Assembly (NCBI GenBank): GCA_002371375.1
Contig: DFIB01000050.1
Location: forward strand, 1-15,327
DNA length: 15,327 nucleotides
Direction of reading: 5' to 3'
Source: Mageeibacillus sp. UBA3708
GTDB taxonomy: Bacteria; Bacillota; Clostridia; Saccharofermentanales; Saccharofermentanaceae
The position numbers and the translations under genes were made by a program. How positions within the stretch are numbered: the first letter of the stretch is position 1; the number at the start of each line of letters is the position of its first letter. Under the pieces are notes generated by a model. The model had not been told where the DNA came from. It did not search any database and worked only from the letters and a program-made list of their open reading frames with translations. Positions 1 to 7,336 of this stretch are shown here, in pieces.

Positions 1-11
1 AATACGAATAT

Positions 12-31
12 CAAAAAAAGTCAAAGACTTA
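12..31 (-). terminator. Possible weak intrinsic terminator after the LCP gene
   Basis: On the minus strand the LCP stop codon runs straight into AAGTC-TTT-GACTT followed by a run of T residues. This is a 5-bp stem with a 3-nt loop and a U tract, placed where a terminator would be expected. The stem is short and AT-rich, so it would be weak. The U tract and the position are the main support. Confidence 0.35.
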
Positions 32-1453
32 TGCAACCTTGAGAAGATCCTCGAGCGGAGTATCGTCGAGAGTAGGACATTTACTGTCCGAAGGAGCATG
101 CTTAGGCAGTGTTACTTCGTCAAAATCAGTAGTCTCACCATAAAGGAACATCTGTACATAAGGGATCTCAGCATTCCAATTCTGTCTGATAGACCACTCG
201 TCTCCATACATGCCGCAATTGAAGAAGCCGTCCATGGGGAGCTGCAGATACTGCATGTCGAGACTCTTGAGCGACGGCAGGAAGTCAAAAGCATACTTCT
301 CGATATCTTCCTGGGGAACGTTGGTAACGATGCACTCAAGGATATCATCCATTGCGGCGAGCTTACCGGCAGAGTCGAGTGCCATGAACTGCTTAAGAAG
401 GCTCTGAAGGACTTCCTCCTGTCTTGACATTCTCTCATAGTCACCGTCACCGGAATATCTGTTACGTGCATAACCTACTGCCTGGATACCATTGAGCCAG
501 GTACCGTCACCGGTGGAAGTGATCGGTGTAGCATTGTCATAGAGCTCATTGATGTAAGTATTTGCTATGGAAGCCTCTGCAGATGTGACATTGCAGTATA
601 CGCCGCCAACTGCATCTATAACCTTAGCCATGTTGTAGAAGTTAACATAAGCATAGCCGTCGATGTCGATCCTGAGCTGGTTCTGAACAGCCTCTACAAG
701 GAGTTCAGGTCCGCCGTAAGACATAGCGGCATTGATCTTCTGGGCATAAGAATAGCCCGGGAAATAAGCATAAGAGTCACGCGCGATGGAGATGAGCTTG
801 ATCGTTCCGTTCTTACTGTCGAGGGACATGATCATGATAACATCGGAACGTGAGCCTTTCTCTGAAGAAGCATAATTCTTTGATCTCGAGTCGATACCGA
901 TAAGAAGGATATTAACGATCTTCTCATCCTCGATCACTTCGAATTCGGTCGTCTCGGTTACATCAGACAAGGCTACAGTATTACCGGATTCGTCTACGAT
1001 CGTAATGACTGCAGCATCAGTAACATATGTTACCTTATTGAAGAGATAATTCTTATACCAGTAAGCAAAGCAGATGACGCCTACTACAACGCCTAAGATA
1101 CCTGCGATAACACCAAAGATAATTCTCTTCTTGATCCTCTTCTTACGCTTCTCTTCGTACATGTCATGCTTGGACTTGTACGGAAGTGCACCTACAGTAG
1201 GATCAACAGGCGGAACTGCCGAAGGCTCTTTCCTTACAGGAATGTCAGCCTGATGAAGCTCTGCAAGATTAATTGTGTCTCCGGAAGCTTCAGCAAGAGA
1301 TGACTCTTCGAAGGACTGCTCAAGGAGCTCATCCTTCGGAGCATTGTTATCCAAAGCATTAGCTGAACCCGGCCTTACGGCAGGCATGTTGCCATTGTTG
1401 TTATTAGTCTCAGGAAAACTGAGTTCATTTTGATTGTTGTTAAAATCGTCCAT
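29..1453 (-). CDS. LytR-CpsA-Psr (LCP) family cell-wall polymer ligase
   Basis: LCP proteins transfer undecaprenyl-linked polymers such as teichoic acids or capsule onto peptidoglycan at the outer membrane face. The 474-residue protein has a long Asn/Pro/Glu-rich cytoplasmic tail (about 1-100), a Lys/Arg-rich stop-transfer stretch (102-110), one membrane helix (about 111-132) and an outside LCP domain (about 178-355). Family marks are ILLIGIDSR (182-190), the following SRSD Arg/Asp, ISIARDSY (221-228), KINAAMSYGG (239-248) and the YAR...R...RMSRQ block (328-345). The start chosen is ATG at 1453, which has a GGGG stretch 6 nt upstream and lies about 15 nt after a predicted transcription start. 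An in-frame GTG at 1465 has no ribosome binding site. The gene follows galE by 38 bp. The family call is firm; the polymer attached is unknown. The cytoplasmic tail is longer than in many LCP proteins. Confidence 0.93.
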   Translation of the reverse strand: MDDFNNNQNELSFPETNNNNGNMPAVRPGSANALDNNAPKDELLEQSFEESSLAEASGDTINLAELHQADIPVRKEPSAVPPVDPTVGALPYKSKHDMYEEKRKKRIKKRIIFGVIAGILGVVVGVICFAYWYKNYLFNKVTYVTDAAVITIVDESGNTVALSDVTETTEFEVIEDEKIVNILLIGIDSRSKNYASSEKGSRSDVIMIMSLDSKNGTIKLISIARDSYAYFPGYSYAQKINAAMSYGGPELLVEAVQNQLRIDIDGYAYVNFYNMAKVIDAVGGVYCNVTSAEASIANTYINELYDNATPITSTGDGTWLNGIQAVGYARNRYSGDGDYERMSRQEEVLQSLLKQFMALDSAGKLAAMDDILECIVTNVPQEDIEKYAFDFLPSLKSLDMQYLQLPMDGFFNCGMYGDEWSIRQNWNAEIPYVQMFLYGETTDFDEVTLPKHAPSDSKCPTLDDTPLEDLLKVA

Positions 1454-1474
1454 ATTACGCCCCACAGCAAAAAA

Positions 1475-1502
1475 ATTATATCATTAATTATTTAATCGGC
1501 AA
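1475..1502 (-). promoter_or_regulatory. Predicted sigma-A promoter for the LCP gene
   Basis: Read on the minus strand there is a perfect TATAAT (1475-1480), 16 nt downstream of TTGCCG (1497-1502, four of six matches to TTGACA). The -35 box overlaps the end of galE. Transcription would start near 1468, giving a leader of about 15 nt before ATG 1453. This suggests the LCP gene can be expressed independently of galE. It is based on motif matching only. Confidence 0.5.
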
Positions 1503-2514
1503 GACCGTCAGGGTTCATTGTCTGCCATTTCCAGCAGGATGAACACATCTCATCGATTCCGAATCTGGCCTTGAATCCGAGTTCGCGCTCAGCCTTCTCG
1601 GTCGAAGCATAGCACACGGGGATGTCACCGGGTCTTCTCGCACCGAAAACATGCTTGATCTCATGACCGCACGCCTTCTCGAAAGCAGCGATCGCCTCTT
1701 TGACGGAAGTACCCTTACCGGTACCGAGATTGAATACGCAGACATTCTCCTCAGTCTTTGCGAGGTATTCTATGGCCTTAACATGACCATCAGCAAGATC
1801 ACATACATGGATATAGTCTCTGAGGCATGTTCCGTCCGGAGTGTTGTAGTCGTCTCCGAATACCGTTAGGCACTCGAGTGTGCCGCCGGCTACTTTCGAG
1901 ATGTATGGGAAAAGATTGTTGGGGATCCCCCTGGGGTCTTCCCCGATAAGTCCGCTCTCGTGAGCTCCGACGGGATTAAAGTATCTGAGCAGGCAAACCT
2001 TGATCTCTGGATTTGCGGAAGCAAAATCGCGGAGGATCTGCTCGATCATCCACTTGGTCCAGCCGTAAGGATTGGTGCAGACACCGAGAGGAGATTCTTC
2101 TGTAAAAGGAACGTCCTCGCTCATGCCGTATACTGTCGCGGAAGAACTGAATACGAGCTTGCCAACACCGTATTCCTTCATGAGTTCGGCTACCGTAATG
2201 GCGCTCATTATATTGTTCCTGTAGTAATCGAGAGGTATCCTTACCGATTCGCCGACAGCCTTAAGGCCGGCAAAATGAATAACGCTGTCGATCTTATTCT
2301 CTTCGAACACCTGACGGAAAGCTTCCTTGTCGCAGCAGTCGACGTTATAAAATTTGAATGTCTTGCCTGTTATCTTCTCGAGCCTTCTCTGAACCTCGAG
2401 TTTGCTGTTAGATAGATTATCAGCAATTACAACTTCATATCCGCTCTCATGAAGCGCGATTACGGTATGCGATCCGATATATCCGTTACCACCGGTTACA
2501 AGTACAGTAGACAT
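1492..2514 (-). CDS. galE: UDP-glucose 4-epimerase
   Basis: GalE interconverts UDP-glucose and UDP-galactose in the cytoplasm using bound NAD. It serves the Leloir pathway and the supply of sugars for surface polymers. The 340-residue protein has the usual family length. It shows an N-terminal Rossmann loop GGNGYIG (8-14), the active-site serine region SSSATVYG (123-130), Tyr150 and Lys154 in YGWTK, the LRYFNPVGAH block (176-185), LRDYIHV (231-237) and the CWKWQ...NP C-terminus. The start is ATG 2514, which has AAAGGAG 6 nt upstream. An upstream in-frame start at 2586 would add 24 residues ahead of the nucleotide-binding strand and is rejected. The LCP gene follows 38 bp after the stop, which fits a wall-polysaccharide role, although this is inference. 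Confidence 0.97.
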   Translation of the reverse strand: MSTVLVTGGNGYIGSHTVIALHESGYEVVIADNLSNSKLEVQRRLEKITGKTFKFYNVDCCDKEAFRQVFEENKIDSVIHFAGLKAVGESVRIPLDYYRNNIMSAITVAELMKEYGVGKLVFSSSATVYGMSEDVPFTEESPLGVCTNPYGWTKWMIEQILRDFASANPEIKVCLLRYFNPVGAHESGLIGEDPRGIPNNLFPYISKVAGGTLECLTVFGDDYNTPDGTCLRDYIHVCDLADGHVKAIEYLAKTEENVCVFNLGTGKGTSVKEAIAAFEKACGHEIKHVFGARRPGDIPVCYASTEKAERELGFKARFGIDEMCSSCWKWQTMNPDGLAD

Positions 2515-2582
2515 ATTAAACTCCTTTTGGAATATTTCGATAATTATTAAACCACAAATAAATACTTGAATAAATAATTCCC

Positions 2583-2615
2583 TCACATTTACACCAATTT
2601 CGTCTACAAATGTGA
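2583..2615. repeat. Inverted repeat in the galE / response-regulator divergent region
   Basis: TCACATTT (2583-2590) and AAATGTGA (2608-2615) are perfect 8-bp inverted copies separated by 17 bp. They lie between two divergent genes and upstream of (and overlapping the -35 of) the predicted response-regulator promoter. Centre-to-centre spacing is 25 bp, so this could be a two-half-site operator or a chance match in AT-rich DNA. No regulator is identified. Confidence 0.35.
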
Positions 2616-2632
2616 AACATATCAGATAAAAT
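2603..2632 (+). promoter_or_regulatory. Predicted promoter of the two-component operon
   Basis: TAAAAT (2627-2632) matches five of six positions of the -10 consensus. It is preceded after 18 nt by TCTACA (2603-2608), a four-of-six -35 match. Transcription would start near 2639-2640, only 2-3 nt before the ATG at 2642. The -35 overlaps the right half of the inverted repeat, so a bound protein could block it. This is a motif-level prediction. Confidence 0.35.
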
Positions 2633-2641
2633 GTACTTTGT

Positions 2642-3355
2642 ATGGATAAGATAATTTATATTGCTGACGACGATAACAACATTAGGAACCTGCTCAAGTC
2701 TTTCCTTGAGAGGGAACAATTCATAGTCATGGGTTTCCCCACAGGTGACGAACTTCTCGACAGGTTCAAGGATTCTCCCTGCGATCTCGTAATTCTTGAT
2801 GTAATGATGCCAGGACACGACGGTTTCTTCATTCTCAAGGAGATACGCAAGGAGAGCAATGTACCTATAATCATGCTCACTGCCAAGGACAGTGATGCCG
2901 ATTACATTCAGGGATTGGATCTCGGAAGTGATGATTATTTTACAAAACCCTTCTCGCCCATCAAGCTCGTTACCAAGGTTAAGTCCACGCTCAAGCGTCA
3001 GGAAGATCTTATGAACGGCGGTGAAGCTCCCCAGAATGACAACATCCTTGTTTTCGCTGATATCGTGATCAACAAGAAGACGAAGGAGTGTTCTGTGGAC
3101 GGCAAGCTCCTTCCTCTGACGCCAAATGAGTATTCACTTCTCACCTACTTAATCGCCAACAAGGACAGGGCGATCCCCAGAGTGGAGCTGCTCGATAAGA
3201 TATGGGGTTATTCCACAGAGGTCGAGACGCGCGTTGCAGATGACACCGTAAAGCGTCTGCGCAAGAAGATCAAGGATTCGCAGGCTTCCGTTACGACTGT
3301 ATGGGGTTACGGCTTCAAGCTGGTTGACAAAAACTCTGAAGGAACGGACAATTAA
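2642..3355 (+). CDS. OmpR/PhoB-family DNA-binding response regulator
   Basis: This is the cytoplasmic output partner of the adjacent histidine kinase. The 237 residues contain a receiver domain (about 3-118) with acidic pocket Asp9/Asp10, phospho-acceptor Asp53 in ILDVMMPG, Thr80 and Lys102 in the TKPF motif. A winged-helix domain follows (about 135-230), with the LTPNEYSLL segment (159-167), recognition-helix region (VADDTVKRLRKKI) and C-terminal hairpin WGYGFKLV (221-228). The start must be ATG 2642: the receiver strand begins at residue 3 and an in-frame TAA lies at 2627-2629. No Shine-Dalgarno sequence precedes it, which is unusual here. The kinase gene follows 27 bp downstream. The family is certain; target genes and signal are unknown. 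Confidence 0.96.
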   Translation: MDKIIYIADDDNNIRNLLKSFLEREQFIVMGFPTGDELLDRFKDSPCDLVILDVMMPGHDGFFILKEIRKESNVPIIMLTAKDSDADYIQGLDLGSDDYFTKPFSPIKLVTKVKSTLKRQEDLMNGGEAPQNDNILVFADIVINKKTKECSVDGKLLPLTPNEYSLLTYLIANKDRAIPRVELLDKIWGYSTEVETRVADDTVKRLRKKIKDSQASVTTVWGYGFKLVDKNSEGTDN

Positions 3356-3382
3356 TACAACCGTTCTATCAGAGAGGATCAT

Positions 3383-4954
3383 ATGACACCAAGAGGCCCC
3401 GGCTCTATCTTCAGAAAGCACACTTTCAAGCTTCCAATCGCAATACACCTGTATGCGACATTCCTCATGGTCATTCTGCTGATGGCTCTGTCATTGCTGT
3501 TCATTACCAGGAGCATCCTTGAGACATATATTGCCCAGGAATGCCATAAGCGAATAAATAACGCTTATAACTCATGCCAGAGTCTTGCGGAGACTTTCAG
3601 ATCTGCTGATTTCGACCTTACTAATTCATCAGATACCGACATCAGCGATTCACTCCTCAACGCTATAGTATCATCTGCCGACATCTCCAACGAGGCGACA
3701 ATCGCACTTATCTACACGCGAAATGACAGCAAAGACAGCGAGTTCACACTACTGTGGCCCTCCGCCCTGCACTCTTTGTCATCATATAACTTTGCCAAGT
3801 ATGTCATTACGGAGATTACCGATAATAGCGGTGTGGTCCTCTCACCTGATATACAGAAGATCAGTATCGAAGGATCTATCTTCTATTACAAGATGATCGG
3901 CATCAACTACAGTCCGGAACGTGATGTATACAAGCACCTGAGTAATTACTACATAGTGCTATTCGTTAATTCCAAGCCGTATTATTCGCTGACTGAATCA
4001 CTGATGATTGCTCTTATTCAGGTTGTCCTTATCATCATTATCGTTGCAGGAATCCTCAGTCTGTTCAACTCTATTCCTTTGTTCCTGTCGGCAAAGAGAC
4101 TCTCTGATTTTGCCAGAAGAGTCGGACGCGGCGATTACAGCCCGATCAATACAGAACATACAGCCAGCCGCGAGCTTACGGATCTGGGTATACAGATGAA
4201 CAGCATGGCTCAAAAACTGGAGAAGAGCGACCTTGAGCAGAAGACTTTCTTCCAGAACGCATCACACGAACTGAGAACTCCGCTTATGTCGATACAGGGT
4301 TATGCCGAGGGTATCAAATACGGCGTATTCAGCGAAGAAGAGAGCGTTAAGGCTGTGGATGTCATCATCGATGAGACGGAGAGACTTACGAACATGGTAT
4401 CCAACCTGCTCACGATATCCAAGATGGATATGGCGAAGAGCGGAGATTACACGGTTAAGAAGCAAATACTTAACTGTTCCGAGATCGCAGAGGATGCGAT
4501 CGACAAAGTACGCGGTCATTTCATCCACGACGATAAGGAACTGGTCAACGACATCACCAAAGAAGACCTGTACATATATGCCAACGAGTCAGACATATTC
4601 AGAATGCTGGAGAATATATTCTCCAACTGTCTCAGATACTGCAGGACTACCGTTAACTTCACCTGCCTTAAGGACAGGAATAACAAGAACATTGTATTTA
4701 CCATTTCTGACGACGGCCCGGGTATATCGGAGGATGTGATCAATAAGCTTTTCGACAGGTTCGCGACGGGAACGGCCGGCAAACACGGTATCGGTCTTGC
4801 GCTCGCCAAGGCAATAGTGGAAGAACACAAAGGAACAATACGCGGATTTAACCTGACAGATCCTGATGGCAATATCAAAGGCGCGTGCTTTGAGATCAGG
4901 CTGCCGTTGATCACCAAGAGAGAGCAGCTCACAAAGCTCAACCAAGAGAGATGA
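3383..4954 (+). CDS. Membrane sensor histidine kinase
   Basis: This protein autophosphorylates in response to an unknown envelope signal and passes the phosphate to the neighbouring regulator. The 523 residues show membrane helix 1 (about 21-42), an extracytoplasmic sensor of about 160 residues (43-204) that I cannot assign to a family, helix 2 (about 205-227), a HAMP linker (about 228-282), and a HisKA dimerisation domain with His295 in SHELRTP. The ATPase domain has an N box around Asn411/Asn415, a DDGPGI G1 box (443-448), an LFDRF F box (456-460) and a HGIGLALA G2 box (468-475). The ATG has AGAGAGG about 5 nt upstream. The stop overlaps the next gene's start in ATGA, so translation of the helicase is probably coupled to it. 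Confidence 0.96.
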   Translation: MTPRGPGSIFRKHTFKLPIAIHLYATFLMVILLMALSLLFITRSILETYIAQECHKRINNAYNSCQSLAETFRSADFDLTNSSDTDISDSLLNAIVSSADISNEATIALIYTRNDSKDSEFTLLWPSALHSLSSYNFAKYVITEITDNSGVVLSPDIQKISIEGSIFYYKMIGINYSPERDVYKHLSNYYIVLFVNSKPYYSLTESLMIALIQVVLIIIIVAGILSLFNSIPLFLSAKRLSDFARRVGRGDYSPINTEHTASRELTDLGIQMNSMAQKLEKSDLEQKTFFQNASHELRTPLMSIQGYAEGIKYGVFSEEESVKAVDVIIDETERLTNMVSNLLTISKMDMAKSGDYTVKKQILNCSEIAEDAIDKVRGHFIHDDKELVNDITKEDLYIYANESDIFRMLENIFSNCLRYCRTTVNFTCLKDRNNKNIVFTISDDGPGISEDVINKLFDRFATGTAGKHGIGLALAKAIVEEHKGTIRGFNLTDPDGNIKGACFEIRLPLITKREQLTKLNQER

Positions 4955-7323
4955 GAAGCTGTTCGGTATCCGTTACGGGACTTGCCCGCTATACGTCAAG
5001 AACGGGCGACCTGATGGGCTCAGGTTATAATGGTGTCTCCGGTATCGAAGGCACAAGGCTTCATAAGAAGATATTCGCAGATCTTGCCAAGCAATACGGA
5101 GACAGTATCGATACCGAAGAATATGTCGAACAGACTTATTCGCAGGACGAGGTCGAACTGTCCGTATCAGGCCGAATGGACTGCCTCATCACCAAACCCG
5201 GCGACATGCCGCATATAATCGAGATCAAATCGTTTAACAACACCAAGGACAAATATGATGACCTTGAACAGAACTGGCACCTGACACAGCTTAAGCTCTA
5301 TGGAGCCATGTATATGTTCATGAATAACGATATTTATGATGTCAGGCTCACTCTGAGATATGTATCGATCACAACATTGATCCCGTACGAGAAATCATTT
5401 GAATTCTCATATGAGGAAGCGACTGTCTTCTGGGAGGAGATATGCGGCAAATATATTGATTTCGCGCGTAAGCTCCTCGATTACGGGACTAACCTCTATA
5501 CGACCGTCAAAGATATGAAATTCCCCTACAGCGAATTGAGGAGCGGACAGTCGGCATTTATGAAGAGTGTTCTGTCGAGCCTCACAAGCAAAGAGGCACT
5601 GTTTGTCGAAGCTCCGACCGGAACCGGCAAGACAATATCAACGCTTTATCCCGCGATCAAAGGTCTTCTTAAGCACAGGTATTACAAGATCTTCTACCTG
5701 ACCGCCAAGACGGCGACGCGCGAAGTGGCACATAAAGCACTTAATGATATGAGGGCAAACGGTCTGATAATCAGATCCTGCCTGCTTGAGCCCAAGGAAT
5801 CCATATGTCCGCTGATGACTGACTGCGACAAGAAATACTGCCCGCTCTGCAAGCAGTACTACGACAAGCTGAATGACGCCTTATCAGATCTTCTCCTGTA
5901 CGACGACATTACATCTTCAGTCGTAAAAAAGGTTGCAGACAAATACATGATCTGTCCGCATGAACTGATGCTTGAAGTGATGAATTACTGTACAGTTGTG
6001 ATAGGTGATTACAACCATGCCTTCTCACCTCTGGTCACACTGATAGATGAGGATATCGAAGACACATCCGTCGTTCTCGTTGATGAGGCACACAACCTGA
6101 ACGACAGGGCCCGCGAGATGTACAGTGCTGAATTACGCGGAGAGCAGCTGAGATTGATGATCGAAGCTTTCAAGGGTAAGAACAGAAGGATAGAGGCACA
6201 CCTTGCAAGGATCAACGATTATTTCATGGTGATCGAGAGGTGTTTTGCTTCACAGCAATCCGCATTCAAGATCCTTGAAGGTGCTGATGAGAACAAGATC
6301 TTAAGGACGACTGACTGGGAAGGAATGAGAGAAGTTCCGCGGAACCTCTACCCGATACTGTGGAGGACTCTGACCGCCCTTCAACAGGTGCTCGATGATA
6401 TTCCGCAGGGCGATCTGAGGCAGACTGCACTTAATTTCTTCTTTGATATAAGATTCTTCGTCACCTGCCTTGAACAGTATTACGATTCATCATATATTAC
6501 ATACGCTTCACGTGACGATAACGGAGTATTTATCAAGCTCAATTGCCTGGATTCATCCTCGAAGCTCAACAAGATCATCAGAGATCATTTAGGCGTCGTA
6601 TTCTTCTCCGCGACACTGTCTCCATATGAGTATTACCGCAACATATTAGTCGGTGCGGACGCAGAATACACAAGATCACTTGTATTGCCTTCGCCTTTCC
6701 CGCCTGAGAACCTTGATGTCATGATAGATACTTCAATATCAACCTCATATCAGAACCGCAGGATAACTGCAGACGATCTTGTTGCGAGGATAAGCGAAGA
6801 GATCTGCGACAGGATAGGCAATTATATGGTCTTCTTCCCTTCATTCGAATATCTGAACATGATATCTTTGAGGCTCAGGGAAGAGTTTGCAAAGTATTCG
6901 GATAACGACGGTATCGAGCGCAGGATAATCTGCCAGACTCCGGGAATGGGAGTCAGAGAGAAGCAGGAATTCCTGGGAGCATTTGATACACCTTCGCAGG
7001 GCCTTCTCGTCGGAATGGCAGTTCTCGGAGGACATTTCGGTGAGGGCGTGGATCTCGTCGGTGACAAGCTGTCAGGTATCATCTGCGTTGGCGTCGGTAT
7101 TCCCAAGCTCACACCTGAACGCGAGATACTGTCTTCATACTATGCGGACAAATTCGGCGACGGTTATGCTTTCGCTTACAGATTCCCGGGCTGGGAGAAA
7201 GTCCTCCAGGCAGTCGGCCGCGTCATCAGAACAGAGAATGATACAGGCTTTGCACTGCTCATCGATGAGAGACTGGCAAAGCCTGAATATATCATGTTAT
7301 TCCCCGAGCACTGGGTCATCTGA
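4951..7323 (+). CDS. XPD/DinG-type Fe-S helicase with N-terminal PD-(D/E)XK nuclease domain
   Basis: This is a predicted DNA repair or replication-stress helicase-nuclease. Residues 1-175 resemble the RecB/Cas4 nuclease fold: His38, GRMD with Asp77, EIK with Glu91 and Lys93, and the QLKLY motif (Gln113, Tyr117). The superfamily 2 helicase follows. It has Walker A APTGTGKT (221-228), a cysteine cluster suited to a 4Fe-4S site (Cys277, 286, 292, 297, 300), the DEAH box (378-381), FFSATLSP (551-558), the GHFGEGVDL motif (694-702) and QAVGRVIR (753-760). The 790-residue length is complete for this two-domain type. DinG of some other Firmicutes carries a DnaQ-like exonuclease at the same end instead. 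I believe this nuclease-helicase arrangement recurs in Clostridia but cannot confirm its spread. The start is ATG 4951 in the ATGA overlap with the kinase. The substrate is unknown. Confidence 0.9.
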   Translation: MRSCSVSVTGLARYTSRTGDLMGSGYNGVSGIEGTRLHKKIFADLAKQYGDSIDTEEYVEQTYSQDEVELSVSGRMDCLITKPGDMPHIIEIKSFNNTKDKYDDLEQNWHLTQLKLYGAMYMFMNNDIYDVRLTLRYVSITTLIPYEKSFEFSYEEATVFWEEICGKYIDFARKLLDYGTNLYTTVKDMKFPYSELRSGQSAFMKSVLSSLTSKEALFVEAPTGTGKTISTLYPAIKGLLKHRYYKIFYLTAKTATREVAHKALNDMRANGLIIRSCLLEPKESICPLMTDCDKKYCPLCKQYYDKLNDALSDLLLYDDITSSVVKKVADKYMICPHELMLEVMNYCTVVIGDYNHAFSPLVTLIDEDIEDTSVVLVDEAHNLNDRAREMYSAELRGEQLRLMIEAFKGKNRRIEAHLARINDYFMVIERCFASQQSAFKILEGADENKILRTTDWEGMREVPRNLYPILWRTLTALQQVLDDIPQGDLRQTALNFFFDIRFFVTCLEQYYDSSYITYASRDDNGVFIKLNCLDSSSKLNKIIRDHLGVVFFSATLSPYEYYRNILVGADAEYTRSLVLPSPFPPENLDVMIDTSISTSYQNRRITADDLVARISEEICDRIGNYMVFFPSFEYLNMISLRLREEFAKYSDNDGIERRIICQTPGMGVREKQEFLGAFDTPSQGLLVGMAVLGGHFGEGVDLVGDKLSGIICVGVGIPKLTPEREILSSYYADKFGDGYAFAYRFPGWEKVLQAVGRVIRTENDTGFALLIDERLAKPEYIMLFPEHWVI

Positions 7324-7336
7324 GATCATCTCAGAT
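7318..7336. repeat. Palindrome spanning two convergent stop codons
   Basis: ATCTGAGAT-C-ATCTCAGAT is a 9-bp perfect inverted repeat around one base. It contains the helicase stop (7321-7323) and reaches into the stop of the opposing secreted-protein gene (7336-7338). As RNA it would form about 8 bp with a 3-nt loop on either strand. No T run follows on either side, so it is not a standard intrinsic terminator. It may act as a bidirectional 3' end or processing structure. Confidence 0.5.

Noticed and set aside
1960..2415. Plus-strand 151-codon ORF antisense to galE
   Set aside because: It lies wholly inside a strongly conserved gene on the other strand, has no ribosome binding site and no recognisable motif.
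1492..2586. Longer GalE starting at 2586
   Set aside because: It adds 24 hydrophobic residues before the Rossmann strand. ATG 2514 has a clear AAAGGAG ribosome binding site and gives the normal family start.
2521..2600. galE promoter on the minus strand
   Set aside because: Several AT-rich boxes such as TTTAAT occur, but none has an acceptable -35 at proper spacing, so I could not choose one.
4516..4941. Minus-strand 141-codon ORF antisense to the kinase ATPase domain
   Set aside because: It mirrors a conserved domain; the protein composition is Ser/Leu-rich, as expected for an antisense reading.
4951..7323. CRISPR-linked Cas4 or type IV DinG (Csf4)
   Set aside because: No repeat array or other cas genes are present, and the nuclease domain lacks Cas4-specific cysteines.
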